Of a stretch of 64,000 bases of DNA, positions 1 through 8,374 are shown piece by piece. The first letter of the stretch is position 1. Each line of letters begins with the position of its first letter. The translations under genes and the position numbers were made by a program. The stretch is from assembly GCF_947259555.1 (NCBI RefSeq), contig NZ_CAMYMD010000100.1, positions 83,361-147,360 of the forward strand. The letters run 5' to 3'. Source of the DNA: an uncultured Roseovarius sp. (lineage in GTDB: Bacteria; Pseudomonadota; Alphaproteobacteria; Rhodobacterales; Rhodobacteraceae). The notes beneath the pieces are model-generated. The model searched no databases and was not told where the DNA came from. It was given only the letters and a program-made list of their open reading frames with translations.

Positions 1-1
1 A

Positions 2-103
2 ACCGACGCAACCGAGGGCGCGCATCACGCATTGGCCGCCATTCGCGCCACGCGTGACGGCTCTGCACTTCCCGGCCTCGTGGATCAGGGGCGGGGGTAT
101 TGA
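2..103 (+). CDS. 3' end of an unidentified gene cut by the window edge
   Basis: An open frame runs from the first bases to a TGA at 101-103, giving about 33 residues that end in ALPGLVDQGRGY. Codon third positions are strongly G/C, as in the genes around it, so this is probably the C-terminus of a real gene that begins before the window. I do not recognise the family from so short a tail. The roughly 170 bases from here to the next gene show no clear feature. Confidence 0.4.
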   Translation, partial: TDATEGAHHALAAIRATRDGSALPGLVDQGRGY

Positions 104-275
104 GCCGCAAAACAGGGGCAGCATTTCTCGCCGCGCCATCCGGCAAAACAAAAGATTCTGCCGTTGCATGAACAAAATTCGACGCCAAGGCCTTTGTTTA
201 ACAGGCGATCATCACTCAATCGGAACCACATCCGCTCGCTCGAGCGGGATCATGGCAAGAAGAAAAACGGTTCAT

Positions 276-1007
276 ATGACACCTAAAACAATGGCAAAAC
301 CCTTGACTGCTTTCACCCATATGAGTTTTGACGTCGTCGGTACGCTGATAGACTTTGAATCCGCGATCATCGGCGCGCTGGATGGCATAGCCCGGCAATC
401 AGGCATCACCCTTGATGGCGAAGACGCGCTGGCGCTCTACCGTGCGGCCCGCTACGAGCCCGGCGCGGGTCTCTTTCCGGATGATCTGGGTCGCTGCTAC
501 GGCAGTATCGCGGCACAATTGGGATTGCCTGACACGCCGGAACTGCGCCAGCGCCTCGTCGAGGCGGTCGGCGAGGCGTCACCCTTTCCCGACAGCGTCG
601 CGGCGCTCGCGCGGCTTGGCAGGCGCTACAAGTTGATCGCCATGACCAATGCCCGCCGCTGGGCGTTCGAGAAATATGAGACCAAGCTCGGCTTGCCATT
701 CTGGGCGGGGTTTACGGCGGACGATACAGGCACCGAAAAGCCGGACCCGGCCTTTTTTCACAAGGTGTTCGCCCATGTGGAGGCGACGGGTGGAACACCG
801 GGCGCCATCCTGCACACCGCGCAGAGCCAGCACCACGATATCGGTATCTCACGCCAACTCGGCATGACGAATGTCTGGGTCGAACGTCGCCACGAGCAAA
901 AGGGCTATGGCGGCACCATAGAGCCCGACGCTTTCACCGAACCTGACTATCACTTCAAATCGCTTGCGGAACTGGCCGACGCCACCGAGAGCGCTGCCAG
1001 AACCTGA
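276..1007 (+). CDS. HAD-family hydrolase, 2-haloacid dehalogenase-like
   Basis: A 243-residue soluble protein of the haloacid dehalogenase superfamily. Motif I is FDVVGTLID with the nucleophile Asp19 (counted from the ATG at 276), motif II is the AMTN stretch, motif III the Lys in TEKPDP, and a motif IV-like acidic segment follows near HHDIGIS. Length and layout fit type II 2-haloacid dehalogenases and related phosphatases, so the substrate is open. ATGs at 252, 276 and 291 are all possible and none has a strong ribosome site; 276 or 291 gives the usual short N-terminus. It lies 89 bases before an ABC importer gene on the same strand and may be transcribed with it. Confidence 0.75.
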   Translation: MTPKTMAKPLTAFTHMSFDVVGTLIDFESAIIGALDGIARQSGITLDGEDALALYRAARYEPGAGLFPDDLGRCYGSIAAQLGLPDTPELRQRLVEAVGEASPFPDSVAALARLGRRYKLIAMTNARRWAFEKYETKLGLPFWAGFTADDTGTEKPDPAFFHKVFAHVEATGGTPGAILHTAQSQHHDIGISRQLGMTNVWVERRHEQKGYGGTIEPDAFTEPDYHFKSLAELADATESAART

Positions 1008-1096
1008 GCCTGCCACCCCACCTCAAACCGGCGAAAAGAACCGGATGGGGTCCCGACTGAACCAGAAACCTCACCAGCAACAGGGAAGACAGAAAG

Positions 1097-2710
1097 ATGA
1101 CCAGACTCAAACCAAGCAACTGGACCGGGCGCGACGATGCCATGATCGAAAACGCCATTCGCCGCGGCGCATCGCGCCGAGATCTTTTGAAGATGCTCAT
1201 GGGCTCGGGCGTGGCACTCGGCGCAGGCAGCGGCCTGCTGATGCACGCCTCTCAGGCGGTCGCCGCGACGCCAAAGTCCGGCGGGCACATGAAAGCCGCG
1301 GGCTGGTCTGCCTCAACGGCCGACACATTGGACCCGGCCAAGGCCTCGCTCTCGACGGATTACACCCGTTGCTGCGCGCTCTACAATCGCCTGACATTCC
1401 TCAATGAAGCCGGCGAAGTCGAGATGGAACTGGCCGAGTCGATCGAGTCGAGCGACGCCAAGACCTGGAACATAAAGCTGAAATCCGGCGTCACCTTCCA
1501 TGACGGCAAAACCCTGAGCGCGGCGGATGTCGTGTTCTCGCTCAAGCGCCATCTTGATCCGGATGTCGGCTCCAAGGTAAACTCCATTGCCAAGCAGATG
1601 GCCGAGATCACCGCGGTCGATGATCTGAACGCACGGGTCGTGCTAACAGAGCCCAATGCCGACCTGCCGACCATCCTGTCCCTGCACCACTTCATGATTG
1701 TGGCCGACGGGACAACGGATTTTTCCAAGGGCAACGGCACCGGCGCCTTCGTGCTCGAAGAATTCAACCCCGGTGTTCGATCTGTCGCTGCACGCAATCC
1801 CAACTACTTCAAGGACACGGGCCCCTATCTCGACAGCTTCGAGTATTTCGCAATTCCCGACAACAACGCCCGCGTGAACGCGCTTTTGTCTGGCGATATT
1901 CATCTTGCGGCGGCTGTCAACGCACGGTCTTTGCGGATGATGGAAGGGCAATCGCATGTCGATACCATGATCAGCACGTCGGGCAATTATACCAATCTCA
2001 ATATCCGCCTCGATCTGGAACCGGGTGCCAAGGCGGGCTTTATCGAGGGGATGAAACATCTGGTCCGCCGCGAACAGATCCAGAAATCCGTATTGCGCGG
2101 GCTGGCGGAAATTGGCAACGATCAGCCTGTCTCGCCTGCAAACCGCTATTACAATACCGAGTTGCAGCCCCGCGAGTATGACCCTGAACGCGCCCGGGCG
2201 CTCTTTGAAAAGGCGGGTGTCCTCGGCCAATCCATACCGATTGTTGCCTCCGAGGCCGCCAATGCCTCAATCGACATGGCGACCGTGGTGCAGCAGGCCG
2301 GCGCAGAGATCGGCATGACATTCGATGTTCAGCGCGTGCCCTCTGATGGGTACTGGTCCAACTACTGGCTGAAAGCACCGGTCCATTTCGGCAACATCAA
2401 CCCGCGCCCGACGCCGGATATCCTGTTCTCGTTGCTCTATCATTCGGAAGCACCCTGGAACGAAAGCCAGTACAAGTCCGAAAAATTCGACAACATGCTG
2501 GTTGAGGCGCGCGGGCTGCTGGATGAAACCAAGCGGACCGACATGTACTGGGAGATGCAGGAGATGGTGGCGAATGAGGCCGGCACGATCATCCCCACCT
2601 ATATCTCGAACGTCGATGGCATGGCGGGCAACCTCAAGGGCATGCGCTCCAATCCGCTGGGGGGTCAGATGGGCTATGCCTTTGCGGAATACGTCTGGCT
2701 GGACACATAA
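1097..2710 (+). CDS. Tat-exported substrate-binding protein of a peptide/opine-type ABC importer (SBP family 5)
   Basis: A 537-residue periplasmic binding protein. The N-terminus carries a twin-arginine signal, SRRDLLK at residues 26-32, followed by a hydrophobic stretch ending near AVAA at residue 57, so it is probably exported folded. The body reads as the DppA/OppA-type SBP_bac_5 fold: a domain start near SADTLDPAKAS and the VVFSLKRHLDP segment typical of the family. The two permeases and the fused ATPase follow on the same strand. This family carries peptides, opines, nickel or sugars, so the ligand cannot be read here; the downstream amine-oxidase genes make an amine, opine or cyclic amide plausible. 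Confidence 0.88.
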   Translation: MTRLKPSNWTGRDDAMIENAIRRGASRRDLLKMLMGSGVALGAGSGLLMHASQAVAATPKSGGHMKAAGWSASTADTLDPAKASLSTDYTRCCALYNRLTFLNEAGEVEMELAESIESSDAKTWNIKLKSGVTFHDGKTLSAADVVFSLKRHLDPDVGSKVNSIAKQMAEITAVDDLNARVVLTEPNADLPTILSLHHFMIVADGTTDFSKGNGTGAFVLEEFNPGVRSVAARNPNYFKDTGPYLDSFEYFAIPDNNARVNALLSGDIHLAAAVNARSLRMMEGQSHVDTMISTSGNYTNLNIRLDLEPGAKAGFIEGMKHLVRREQIQKSVLRGLAEIGNDQPVSPANRYYNTELQPREYDPERARALFEKAGVLGQSIPIVASEAANASIDMATVVQQAGAEIGMTFDVQRVPSDGYWSNYWLKAPVHFGNINPRPTPDILFSLLYHSEAPWNESQYKSEKFDNMLVEARGLLDETKRTDMYWEMQEMVANEAGTIIPTYISNVDGMAGNLKGMRSNPLGGQMGYAFAEYVWLDT

Positions 2711-2727
2711 TCCACCTGCCAAAAGAC

Positions 2728-2753
2728 GCCCGCGCATGGCACCATGCGCGGGC
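2728..2753 (+). promoter_or_regulatory. Strong stem-loop between binding-protein and permease genes
   Basis: GCCCGCGCATG at 2728-2738 is exactly complementary to CATGCGCGGGC at 2743-2753 with a four-base loop, giving an 11-bp GC-rich stem. No run of T follows, so it is not a classical terminator. In importer operons such structures after the binding-protein gene commonly protect its mRNA and lower downstream expression; that role is inferred here. Confidence 0.7.
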
Positions 2754-2783
2754 CATTTCCATTCCTGAAAAGGGAGGTGCCCC

Positions 2784-3743
2784 ATGCTCCGGTCCACCAC
2801 GACATGGCTTCTCGTCGGGCAACGGCTAGGGATCGCATTCATCACGCTCATCATCGTGTCCTTCGCGGTGTTCTTCGCGACGGAAATGCTTCCCGGCGAT
2901 GTCGCCCAGATCTTGCTCGGACAGGCGGCCACGCCCGAAGCGGTTGCCGGGCTTCGCGAGGCAATGGGGCTGAACGAACCTGCATTTCAGCGCTTTCTCG
3001 GCTGGCTTGCAGGGCTTGCGACCGGCGACATGGGGCGATCTTACGTCAATGATATCGAAGTCGTCGATCTGTTGGGGGGACGCTTGCAGAACTCACTGCG
3101 CCTTGCCGGGATCGTCACCGCCATCTGCGTGCCAGTGGCGCTCACCCTTGGGATAATCGCCGCCATGTTTCGAGGCTCGTGGCTGGATCGAGCGGTGTCT
3201 GTGGCCACGATTTCGGTGATCTCGGTGCCGGAGTTCATGGTCGCGACGCTGGCCGTGCTGGTCTTTGCAGTCTGGCTCGACTGGTTGCCGGCCCTAAGCT
3301 ACGGCGTCAATGTCGACAGCATCGGTGCGATGCTGCGGGCCTATGCCATGCCGGTCATCACGCTGAGCTTTGTCGTTTCCGCACAGATGATCCGCATGAC
3401 ACGGGCTGCGGTGATCGAGACGATCGAAACCCCGTATGTCGAAATGGCCTTGCTGAAAGGCGCCTCAAGACGCCGCATGGTTCTTGTGCACGCGCTGCCC
3501 AATGCGCTTGGCCCCATTGCCAACGCGGTGGCCTTGTCGCTGTCCTATCTTGTCGGCGGGGTGATCATCGTCGAGACCGTCTTCAACTATCCAGGTGTCG
3601 CCAAACTGATGGTAGATGCTGTGGCGACCCGCGACCTGCCGCTGATCCAGTCCTGCGCGATGGTGTTCTGCGTCAGCTACCTGACGCTGATCACGCTGGC
3701 GGACATGATCGCAATCCTCTCCAATCCAAGGCTGCGCCAGTGA
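2784..3743 (+). CDS. ABC importer permease, DppB/OppB type
   Basis: A 319-residue inner-membrane permease with an N-terminal helix (IAFITLIIVSFAVFFATEML) and five more hydrophobic segments. The DppB-type periplasmic region LPGDVAQILLGQAATPEAV and the cytoplasmic EAA loop (PYVEMALLKGASRRRMVLVHALPN) are visible; that loop docks onto the ATPase. A strong GGGAGG ribosome site lies at about 2772-2777. The stop overlaps the start of the next permease as TGATG, showing translational coupling. It forms the heteromeric channel with the next gene. Confidence 0.9.
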   Translation: MLRSTTTWLLVGQRLGIAFITLIIVSFAVFFATEMLPGDVAQILLGQAATPEAVAGLREAMGLNEPAFQRFLGWLAGLATGDMGRSYVNDIEVVDLLGGRLQNSLRLAGIVTAICVPVALTLGIIAAMFRGSWLDRAVSVATISVISVPEFMVATLAVLVFAVWLDWLPALSYGVNVDSIGAMLRAYAMPVITLSFVVSAQMIRMTRAAVIETIETPYVEMALLKGASRRRMVLVHALPNALGPIANAVALSLSYLVGGVIIVETVFNYPGVAKLMVDAVATRDLPLIQSCAMVFCVSYLTLITLADMIAILSNPRLRQ

Positions 3744-4609
3744 TGACCTCTCCCACAAGCTCCCCTCGCAAACTTCGCATGCCAACGCCGCGCAATCTGG
3801 GCTATTCCTTTGGCTGGACGGGCCGGATCGGCGTTGCGATCATCCTCTTTTGGGCAATCGTGGCACTCATCGGCAATTGGATCACGCCCTACCCCGTGGG
3901 CGAAATCGTCGACTGGGATTATTTCAGTGGCGTCAGCGCCGCGCATTGGATGGGAACCGACTATCTGGGCCGGGACATATTTTCGCGGGTCCTGATGGGG
4001 GCACGCTATACGGTGGGAATAGCTCTGGCGTCGGCGACGCTGGCCTGCACCTTTGGCGTCATCCTCGGGATGATCGCGGCAGTCATTGGCGGCTGGTTCG
4101 ATACGCTGCTGTCACGGCTTCTGGATGCGTTCAACGGTATCCCCTCGCTGCTCTTCGGTCTTGTGGTCGTGGCCGCGGTCGGGTCCTCCATTCCGGTTCT
4201 GGTGTTGACGCTGACCGCAATCTACATGCCGGGGGCGTACCGGTTTGCCCGCGCGCTGGCGGTGAACATCAACACAATGGATTTCGTGACCGTGGCCCGC
4301 GCCCGTGGCGAAGGGACACCCTACATGATCACGTTCGAGATCTTTCCCAACATCCTCGGCCCCGTGCTGGCGGATTTCGGGTTGCGGTTCGTCTTCATCG
4401 TCCTGGTCCTGTCGGGCCTGTCATTCCTTGGCCTCGGGGTTCAGCCGCCGAATGCCGATTGGGGCGCATTGGTACGCGAGAACATCGAGGGGCTGAGCCT
4501 GGGCGCACCGGCGGTCATCTTTCCATGCATCGCCATCGCGTCACTGACCATCTCGGTCAATATGTTCATCGACAACCTTCCCACCAAGATCAGAGACAGG
4601 GCCGAATGA
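3743..4609 (+). CDS. ABC importer permease, DppC/OppC type
   Basis: A 288-residue inner-membrane permease. The frame is open upstream inside the previous gene, but the ATG at 3743 overlaps the preceding TGA and gives the normal DppC length. It has the DppC hallmark HWMGTDYLGRDIFSRVLMGAR in the first periplasmic loop, then five further hydrophobic segments and the EAA loop near ARARGEGTPYMITFEIFPN. Its own stop overlaps the ATPase start as ATGA. Confidence 0.9.
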   Translation: MTSPTSSPRKLRMPTPRNLGYSFGWTGRIGVAIILFWAIVALIGNWITPYPVGEIVDWDYFSGVSAAHWMGTDYLGRDIFSRVLMGARYTVGIALASATLACTFGVILGMIAAVIGGWFDTLLSRLLDAFNGIPSLLFGLVVVAAVGSSIPVLVLTLTAIYMPGAYRFARALAVNINTMDFVTVARARGEGTPYMITFEIFPNILGPVLADFGLRFVFIVLVLSGLSFLGLGVQPPNADWGALVRENIEGLSLGAPAVIFPCIAIASLTISVNMFIDNLPTKIRDRAE

Positions 4610-6273
4610 TGACAGATACACCTCTCGTTTCCGTCCGCGACCTGCGGATTGGCGCCGTCACCGACTCGGGCCGCAATGTCGAGATCATTCGCGGCGTGGA
4701 TTTCGACATCGCACCGGGCGAAATCCTGGCCCTGATCGGTGAATCCGGCTCTGGCAAAACAACGATCGCGCTCTCTCTCATGGGGCACACCCGTAGCGGC
4801 TGTGCCGTTGAGGGCGGCACGATACGCATAGGAGAGCACGACATAACCGGCATGTCCGAAGGGCAACGCGCCAAGCTGCGCGGCACCGAGGTGTCGTATG
4901 TCCCACAATCCGCAGCGGCGGCGTTCAACCCGTCGAAGAGGATCATGGATCAGGTGGTGGAAACAACCCGCATCCACGACCTGATGCCGCGCGACAAGGC
5001 CGAAGACTATGCGCGCACCCTCTTTCGCGCCCTGGCCCTGCCCAATCCAGACACCATCGGTGAGCGGTATCCGCATCAGGTGTCGGGCGGGCAGCTTCAG
5101 CGGCTCTCGGCGGCAATGGCCCTGATCGGCGATCCGAAGCTGGTGATCTTCGACGAACCCACCACGGCGCTTGACGTGACAACGCAAATCGAGGTTCTGC
5201 GTGCGTTTCGCCGCGTGATGGAAGAAGGCGGCATGGCCGGGGTCTATGTCAGCCATGACCTGGCTGTAGTCGCCCAGATCGCGGATCGCATCGTCGTGCT
5301 CAAAGGGGGCGAGGTCCAGGAACACGGCACGACAGAGCAAATTCTGAACGCGCCCGAACATCCCTACACCAAAGAGTTGCTGGCCGCCTTTGACCCGGTG
5401 CCGCATATCGCCGTAAAAGATCTCGAAGACGCGAGTGAGACGCCGATCCTCGAAGTACAGAACCTCTATGCTGGCTACGGTCCCATCAAGGATGGCGAAC
5501 CCGCAGCCAAGGTGATGCACGATGTGAATTTCAAGCTCTATCGTGGTCGCAATCTTGGAGTAATCGGTGAATCGGGCTCTGGGAAATCAACTCTGGCCCG
5601 CGCCGTGGCAGGCATCTTGCCGGCCTATCGGGGCAAAGTCCTTCTTGATGGGCATACGCTCGACCCGTCTTTGGCCAAACGCAGCAAACAAGAGCTGCGC
5701 CGCGCGCAGATTGTGTTTCAGCTGGCAGACACGGCGCTGAACCCGGCGCATTCCGTGGGCAGCATCATTGCCCGCCCCTTGCGGTTCTACAAGGGCCTGC
5801 GCGGGGCAGCCTGCGAAAAGCGTGTGATCGAATTGCTGGAAATGGTTCATTTGCCGTCGGCATTGCGTCATCGCCTTCCGTCAGAGTTGTCAGGTGGGCA
5901 GAAACAGCGCGTCAACCTCGCTCGCGCCCTCGCCGCAGAGCCCGAATTGATCCTGTGCGACGAGATCACGTCTGCACTCGACACGGTGGTGGCGGCTGCC
6001 ATTCTGGAATTGCTCAAGGAGCTGCAGGGCGAACTGGGGCTGAGTTACATGTTCATCAGCCATGACCTGTCCACGGTCGAGGCAATCTGCGACGACGTTC
6101 TGGTGATGTACAAGGGCGAGGTCGTCGAAGCCCTGCCAGCCGCGCGCATGTCCGAGGACGCCACCCACGCCTATTCCCGCCTGCTCATCTCGTCGGTGCC
6201 GCAGCTTGACACCGGCTGGCTCGCGGGGCTCGAACAGGACCCAGAGCTATTGGCCGCGTTTTCGGACCGCTAA
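4606..6273 (+). CDS. Fused double ATPase of the peptide/opine-type importer (DppD-DppF fusion)
   Basis: A 555-residue cytoplasmic protein with two complete ABC ATPase halves. The first has Walker A GESGSGKTT near residue 45, signature VSGGQLQRL and Walker B LVIFDEPTTALD. The second has GESGSGKST, signature LSGGQKQRV and Walker B ELILCDEITSALD. Note Ile where Pro is usual after the Glu of the second site. The chain therefore powers the importer alone. The start overlaps the permease stop (ATGATG), and two adjacent ATGs are possible. The TAA stop is the first three bases of a 104-bp repeat, so the insertion of that repeat probably defined the present C-terminus. Confidence 0.9.
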   Translation: MMTDTPLVSVRDLRIGAVTDSGRNVEIIRGVDFDIAPGEILALIGESGSGKTTIALSLMGHTRSGCAVEGGTIRIGEHDITGMSEGQRAKLRGTEVSYVPQSAAAAFNPSKRIMDQVVETTRIHDLMPRDKAEDYARTLFRALALPNPDTIGERYPHQVSGGQLQRLSAAMALIGDPKLVIFDEPTTALDVTTQIEVLRAFRRVMEEGGMAGVYVSHDLAVVAQIADRIVVLKGGEVQEHGTTEQILNAPEHPYTKELLAAFDPVPHIAVKDLEDASETPILEVQNLYAGYGPIKDGEPAAKVMHDVNFKLYRGRNLGVIGESGSGKSTLARAVAGILPAYRGKVLLDGHTLDPSLAKRSKQELRRAQIVFQLADTALNPAHSVGSIIARPLRFYKGLRGAACEKRVIELLEMVHLPSALRHRLPSELSGGQKQRVNLARALAAEPELILCDEITSALDTVVAAAILELLKELQGELGLSYMFISHDLSTVEAICDDVLVMYKGEVVEALPAARMSEDATHAYSRLLISSVPQLDTGWLAGLEQDPELLAAFSDR

Positions 6274-6374
6274 AGCAATTTCAGAAAAAGTTGATAGACT
6301 TTTTCGGTTCGAAATTGCGCAAAAACAATGAACGACAGCGTTACGACTGTTTCAACGAAAAGTCGAAACGCTGT
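6271..6374. repeat. 104-bp double-hairpin dispersed repeat, copy 1
   Basis: Base-for-base identical to 20508-20611. The first half is a long hairpin: GCAATTTC pairs with GAAATTGC on the outside and GAAAAAGT with ACTTTTTC inside around a TGATAG loop. The second half is another hairpin: AGCGTT and CGACT pair with AGTCG and AACGCT around a small loop. The element lies between two convergent genes and starts on the stop codon of the ATPase gene. It creates a short open frame beginning MNDSVTTVSTKSRNAV that I regard as non-coding. Confidence 0.9.
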
Positions 6375-6393
6375 AGAGGGCCGGATCCCGCGG

Positions 6394-6888
6394 TCACTCA
6401 ACATCTGTGAAAAGCCGGGTCAACGGCAGTTGCCGCTTGATGAACGGGGTCTTCATCACCACGAAGCTGAAATAGCGATCTATTCCCGAGTTGCGGTCAA
6501 TCAGGTCCTCGATGATTTCCTGATAATCGCTGATCCCGGCGGTGACGAATTTGGCCAGATAGTCGTAGCCGCCGGAAATCAGGTGACATTCAACGCAATT
6601 GTCGATCTTTTCCAAGGCTTCCTGAAACCGGGCAAAATCAATCTGCCGGTGGTTCTTGAGCGTGAATTCGGTGAACACGGTCAGCGTCTCACCCAGCTTG
6701 GCCACATTGATCAGCGCCGAGTATCCGGTGATGTAGCCGGATTTCTGCAACTTTTTCACACGGGTCAGGCAAGGCGAGGGCGACAAATGCACCAGATCGG
6801 CCAGTTCAACATTGGTGATACGGCCATTGCGCTGCAATTCGGCCAGAATTCTGATGTCAATTCGGTCCAGTTTCTGAAGGTTGTTCAT
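6394..6888 (-). CDS. Lrp/AsnC-family transcriptional regulator
   Basis: A 164-residue DNA-binding protein. The N-terminal winged helix-turn-helix reads KLDRIDIRILAELQRNGRITNVELADLVHLSPSPCLTRVKKLQKSGYI (about residues 6-53), followed by the Lrp effector domain with the ISGGYDYLAKF strand near residue 105. The family forms octamers or hexadecamers and often controls amino-acid or amine catabolism. It is divergent from the flavoprotein gene at 7044 with 155 bases between them, so that gene is its most likely target. I saw no clear palindrome in the gap. Confidence 0.9.
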   Translation of the reverse strand: MNNLQKLDRIDIRILAELQRNGRITNVELADLVHLSPSPCLTRVKKLQKSGYITGYSALINVAKLGETLTVFTEFTLKNHRQIDFARFQEALEKIDNCVECHLISGGYDYLAKFVTAGISDYQEIIEDLIDRNSGIDRYFSFVVMKTPFIKRQLPLTRLFTDVE

Positions 6889-7043
6889 CGGTCCTGTCCT
6901 TGCATGTCATGGCACGACGCGCGATGCCGGAGCCTGAGCGCGCGGCGGATCGGGAAAATACAAAACGATCTGCCGGTCAACTTCCCTGATGCGGCACAAA
7001 CCGCTGGAACTCTACAGCTAGGTTTCAAAAAACACATGGAAAA

Positions 7044-8372
7044 ATGATGCCTGCTCCACTGCTTGATATCGAAACCCAAACCGATCTCCCCGAACATGCA
7101 GATTGCGTGATCATCGGAGGCGGGATCGTCGGCGTCAGCGCCGCCTATTGGCTTGCCCGCGCAGGGCAGAGTGTCGTTCTGCTCGAGAAAGGCCGTATAG
7201 GTGCAGAGCAATCCAGCCGCAACTGGGGCTGGTGCCGCCAGCAAAATCGGGATGCCAGAGAATTGCCCTTGTCCACGCGCAGTCTTGCATTGTGGGAAGA
7301 AATGAGCGCCGATATCGGGGCTGATCTCGGGTTTCGGCGCTGCGGCCTGCTGTATCTGTCCAACGATTCCGAGGAAATCGAGGGCTGGGCCAATTGGGGC
7401 CGCTTCGCCCGGGGCGAAGGCATCGACACCCGGATGCTGACGCCGGACGAAGCCAGCGAACGCGGTGCGGCCACCGGGTTGCTCTGGCAAGGCGGTGTCT
7501 GGTCGCCAAGCGATGGCGTCGCCGATCCCTCCCGCGCGGCGCCGCTTATCGCGCGCGGGATCATCGCGCATGGCGGCACCGTTCTGCAAGGATGTGCTGC
7601 TCGGGGACTGGAAACCGAGGCCGGTGCGGTTTCGGCGGTGATCACCGAGCGTGGCACAATCAAGACGCGCGCAGCGGTCATGGCAGGTGGCGCATGGGCT
7701 GGCAGTTTTATGCGTCGTCACGGCATCGGGTTTCCGCAAGCGGCAGTGCGCAGTTCGATACTGTCTGTGGCTCCCGGCGCTACGGGACTGCCACCCGCGC
7801 TGCACACCAACGCTGTCTCGATCACGCGGCGCGGCGACGGCGCGCATACGCTGGCTGTGTCTGGCCTGGCCAATCTTGATCCCACGCCGGGAGCGATTGC
7901 CGGAGTGCGGCATTTCCTGCCGATGTTCGCCAAGCGCTGGCGCGTCCTGCGCCCCGGCGGGGCCCAGGCGTGGCGCGCGGGTTTCGAGACCTGCAAGACA
8001 TGGGATTTTGACGACGAGACACCGATGGAGCGCTGCCGCATCCTCGATCCGCGTCCCAGCCAGGCGCTGGTCAAGCTGACGCTGAAGCGCGCCCGCACCC
8101 TTCTGCCCGCACTCAGGAAATTGCCGATACAGGCCCAATGGGCGGGCTATATCGACAGCACACCGGACGGCGTACCCGTGATTGATGCCGATATCGGAAC
8201 GCCCGGCCTCGTGCTTGCTGCGGGGCTTTCGGGGCATGGGTTCGGCATCGGCCCCGGCGTGGGACATCTTGTGGCGGATATGGTTCTTGGGCGCACCCCG
8301 ATCACGGAGACCGAGCAATATCGCCTCAGCAGGTTCGGCAAGGGACAGTGGGGCAAGGTGGCGGACTTCTGA
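7044..8372 (+). CDS. FAD-dependent amino acid/amine oxidoreductase (DAO family)
   Basis: A 442-residue flavoprotein. The Rossmann dinucleotide motif CVIIGGGIVGVSAAYWLARAG starts at residue 21 and a C-terminal substrate-domain motif ends in GLSGHGFGIGPGVGHLVADMV, typical of the DAO fold (sarcosine oxidase, D-amino acid and gamma-glutamylputrescine oxidases). The stretch GAEQSSRNWGWCRQQNRD after the FAD motif marks a subgroup I cannot assign to a known substrate. Two ATGs in tandem (7044 and 7047) follow a weak GGA site. It converges with a second DAO-family gene, two bases away, and is divergent from the Lrp gene. Confidence 0.85.
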   Translation: MMPAPLLDIETQTDLPEHADCVIIGGGIVGVSAAYWLARAGQSVVLLEKGRIGAEQSSRNWGWCRQQNRDARELPLSTRSLALWEEMSADIGADLGFRRCGLLYLSNDSEEIEGWANWGRFARGEGIDTRMLTPDEASERGAATGLLWQGGVWSPSDGVADPSRAAPLIARGIIAHGGTVLQGCAARGLETEAGAVSAVITERGTIKTRAAVMAGGAWAGSFMRRHGIGFPQAAVRSSILSVAPGATGLPPALHTNAVSITRRGDGAHTLAVSGLANLDPTPGAIAGVRHFLPMFAKRWRVLRPGGAQAWRAGFETCKTWDFDDETPMERCRILDPRPSQALVKLTLKRARTLLPALRKLPIQAQWAGYIDSTPDGVPVIDADIGTPGLVLAAGLSGHGFGIGPGVGHLVADMVLGRTPITETEQYRLSRFGKGQWGKVADF

Positions 8373-8374
8373 TC

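Noticed and set aside
6328..7047. 239-residue open frame starting in the 104-bp repeat
   Set aside because: Runs antisense through the Lrp gene; its first 16 residues come from the repeat and recur identically at 20565.
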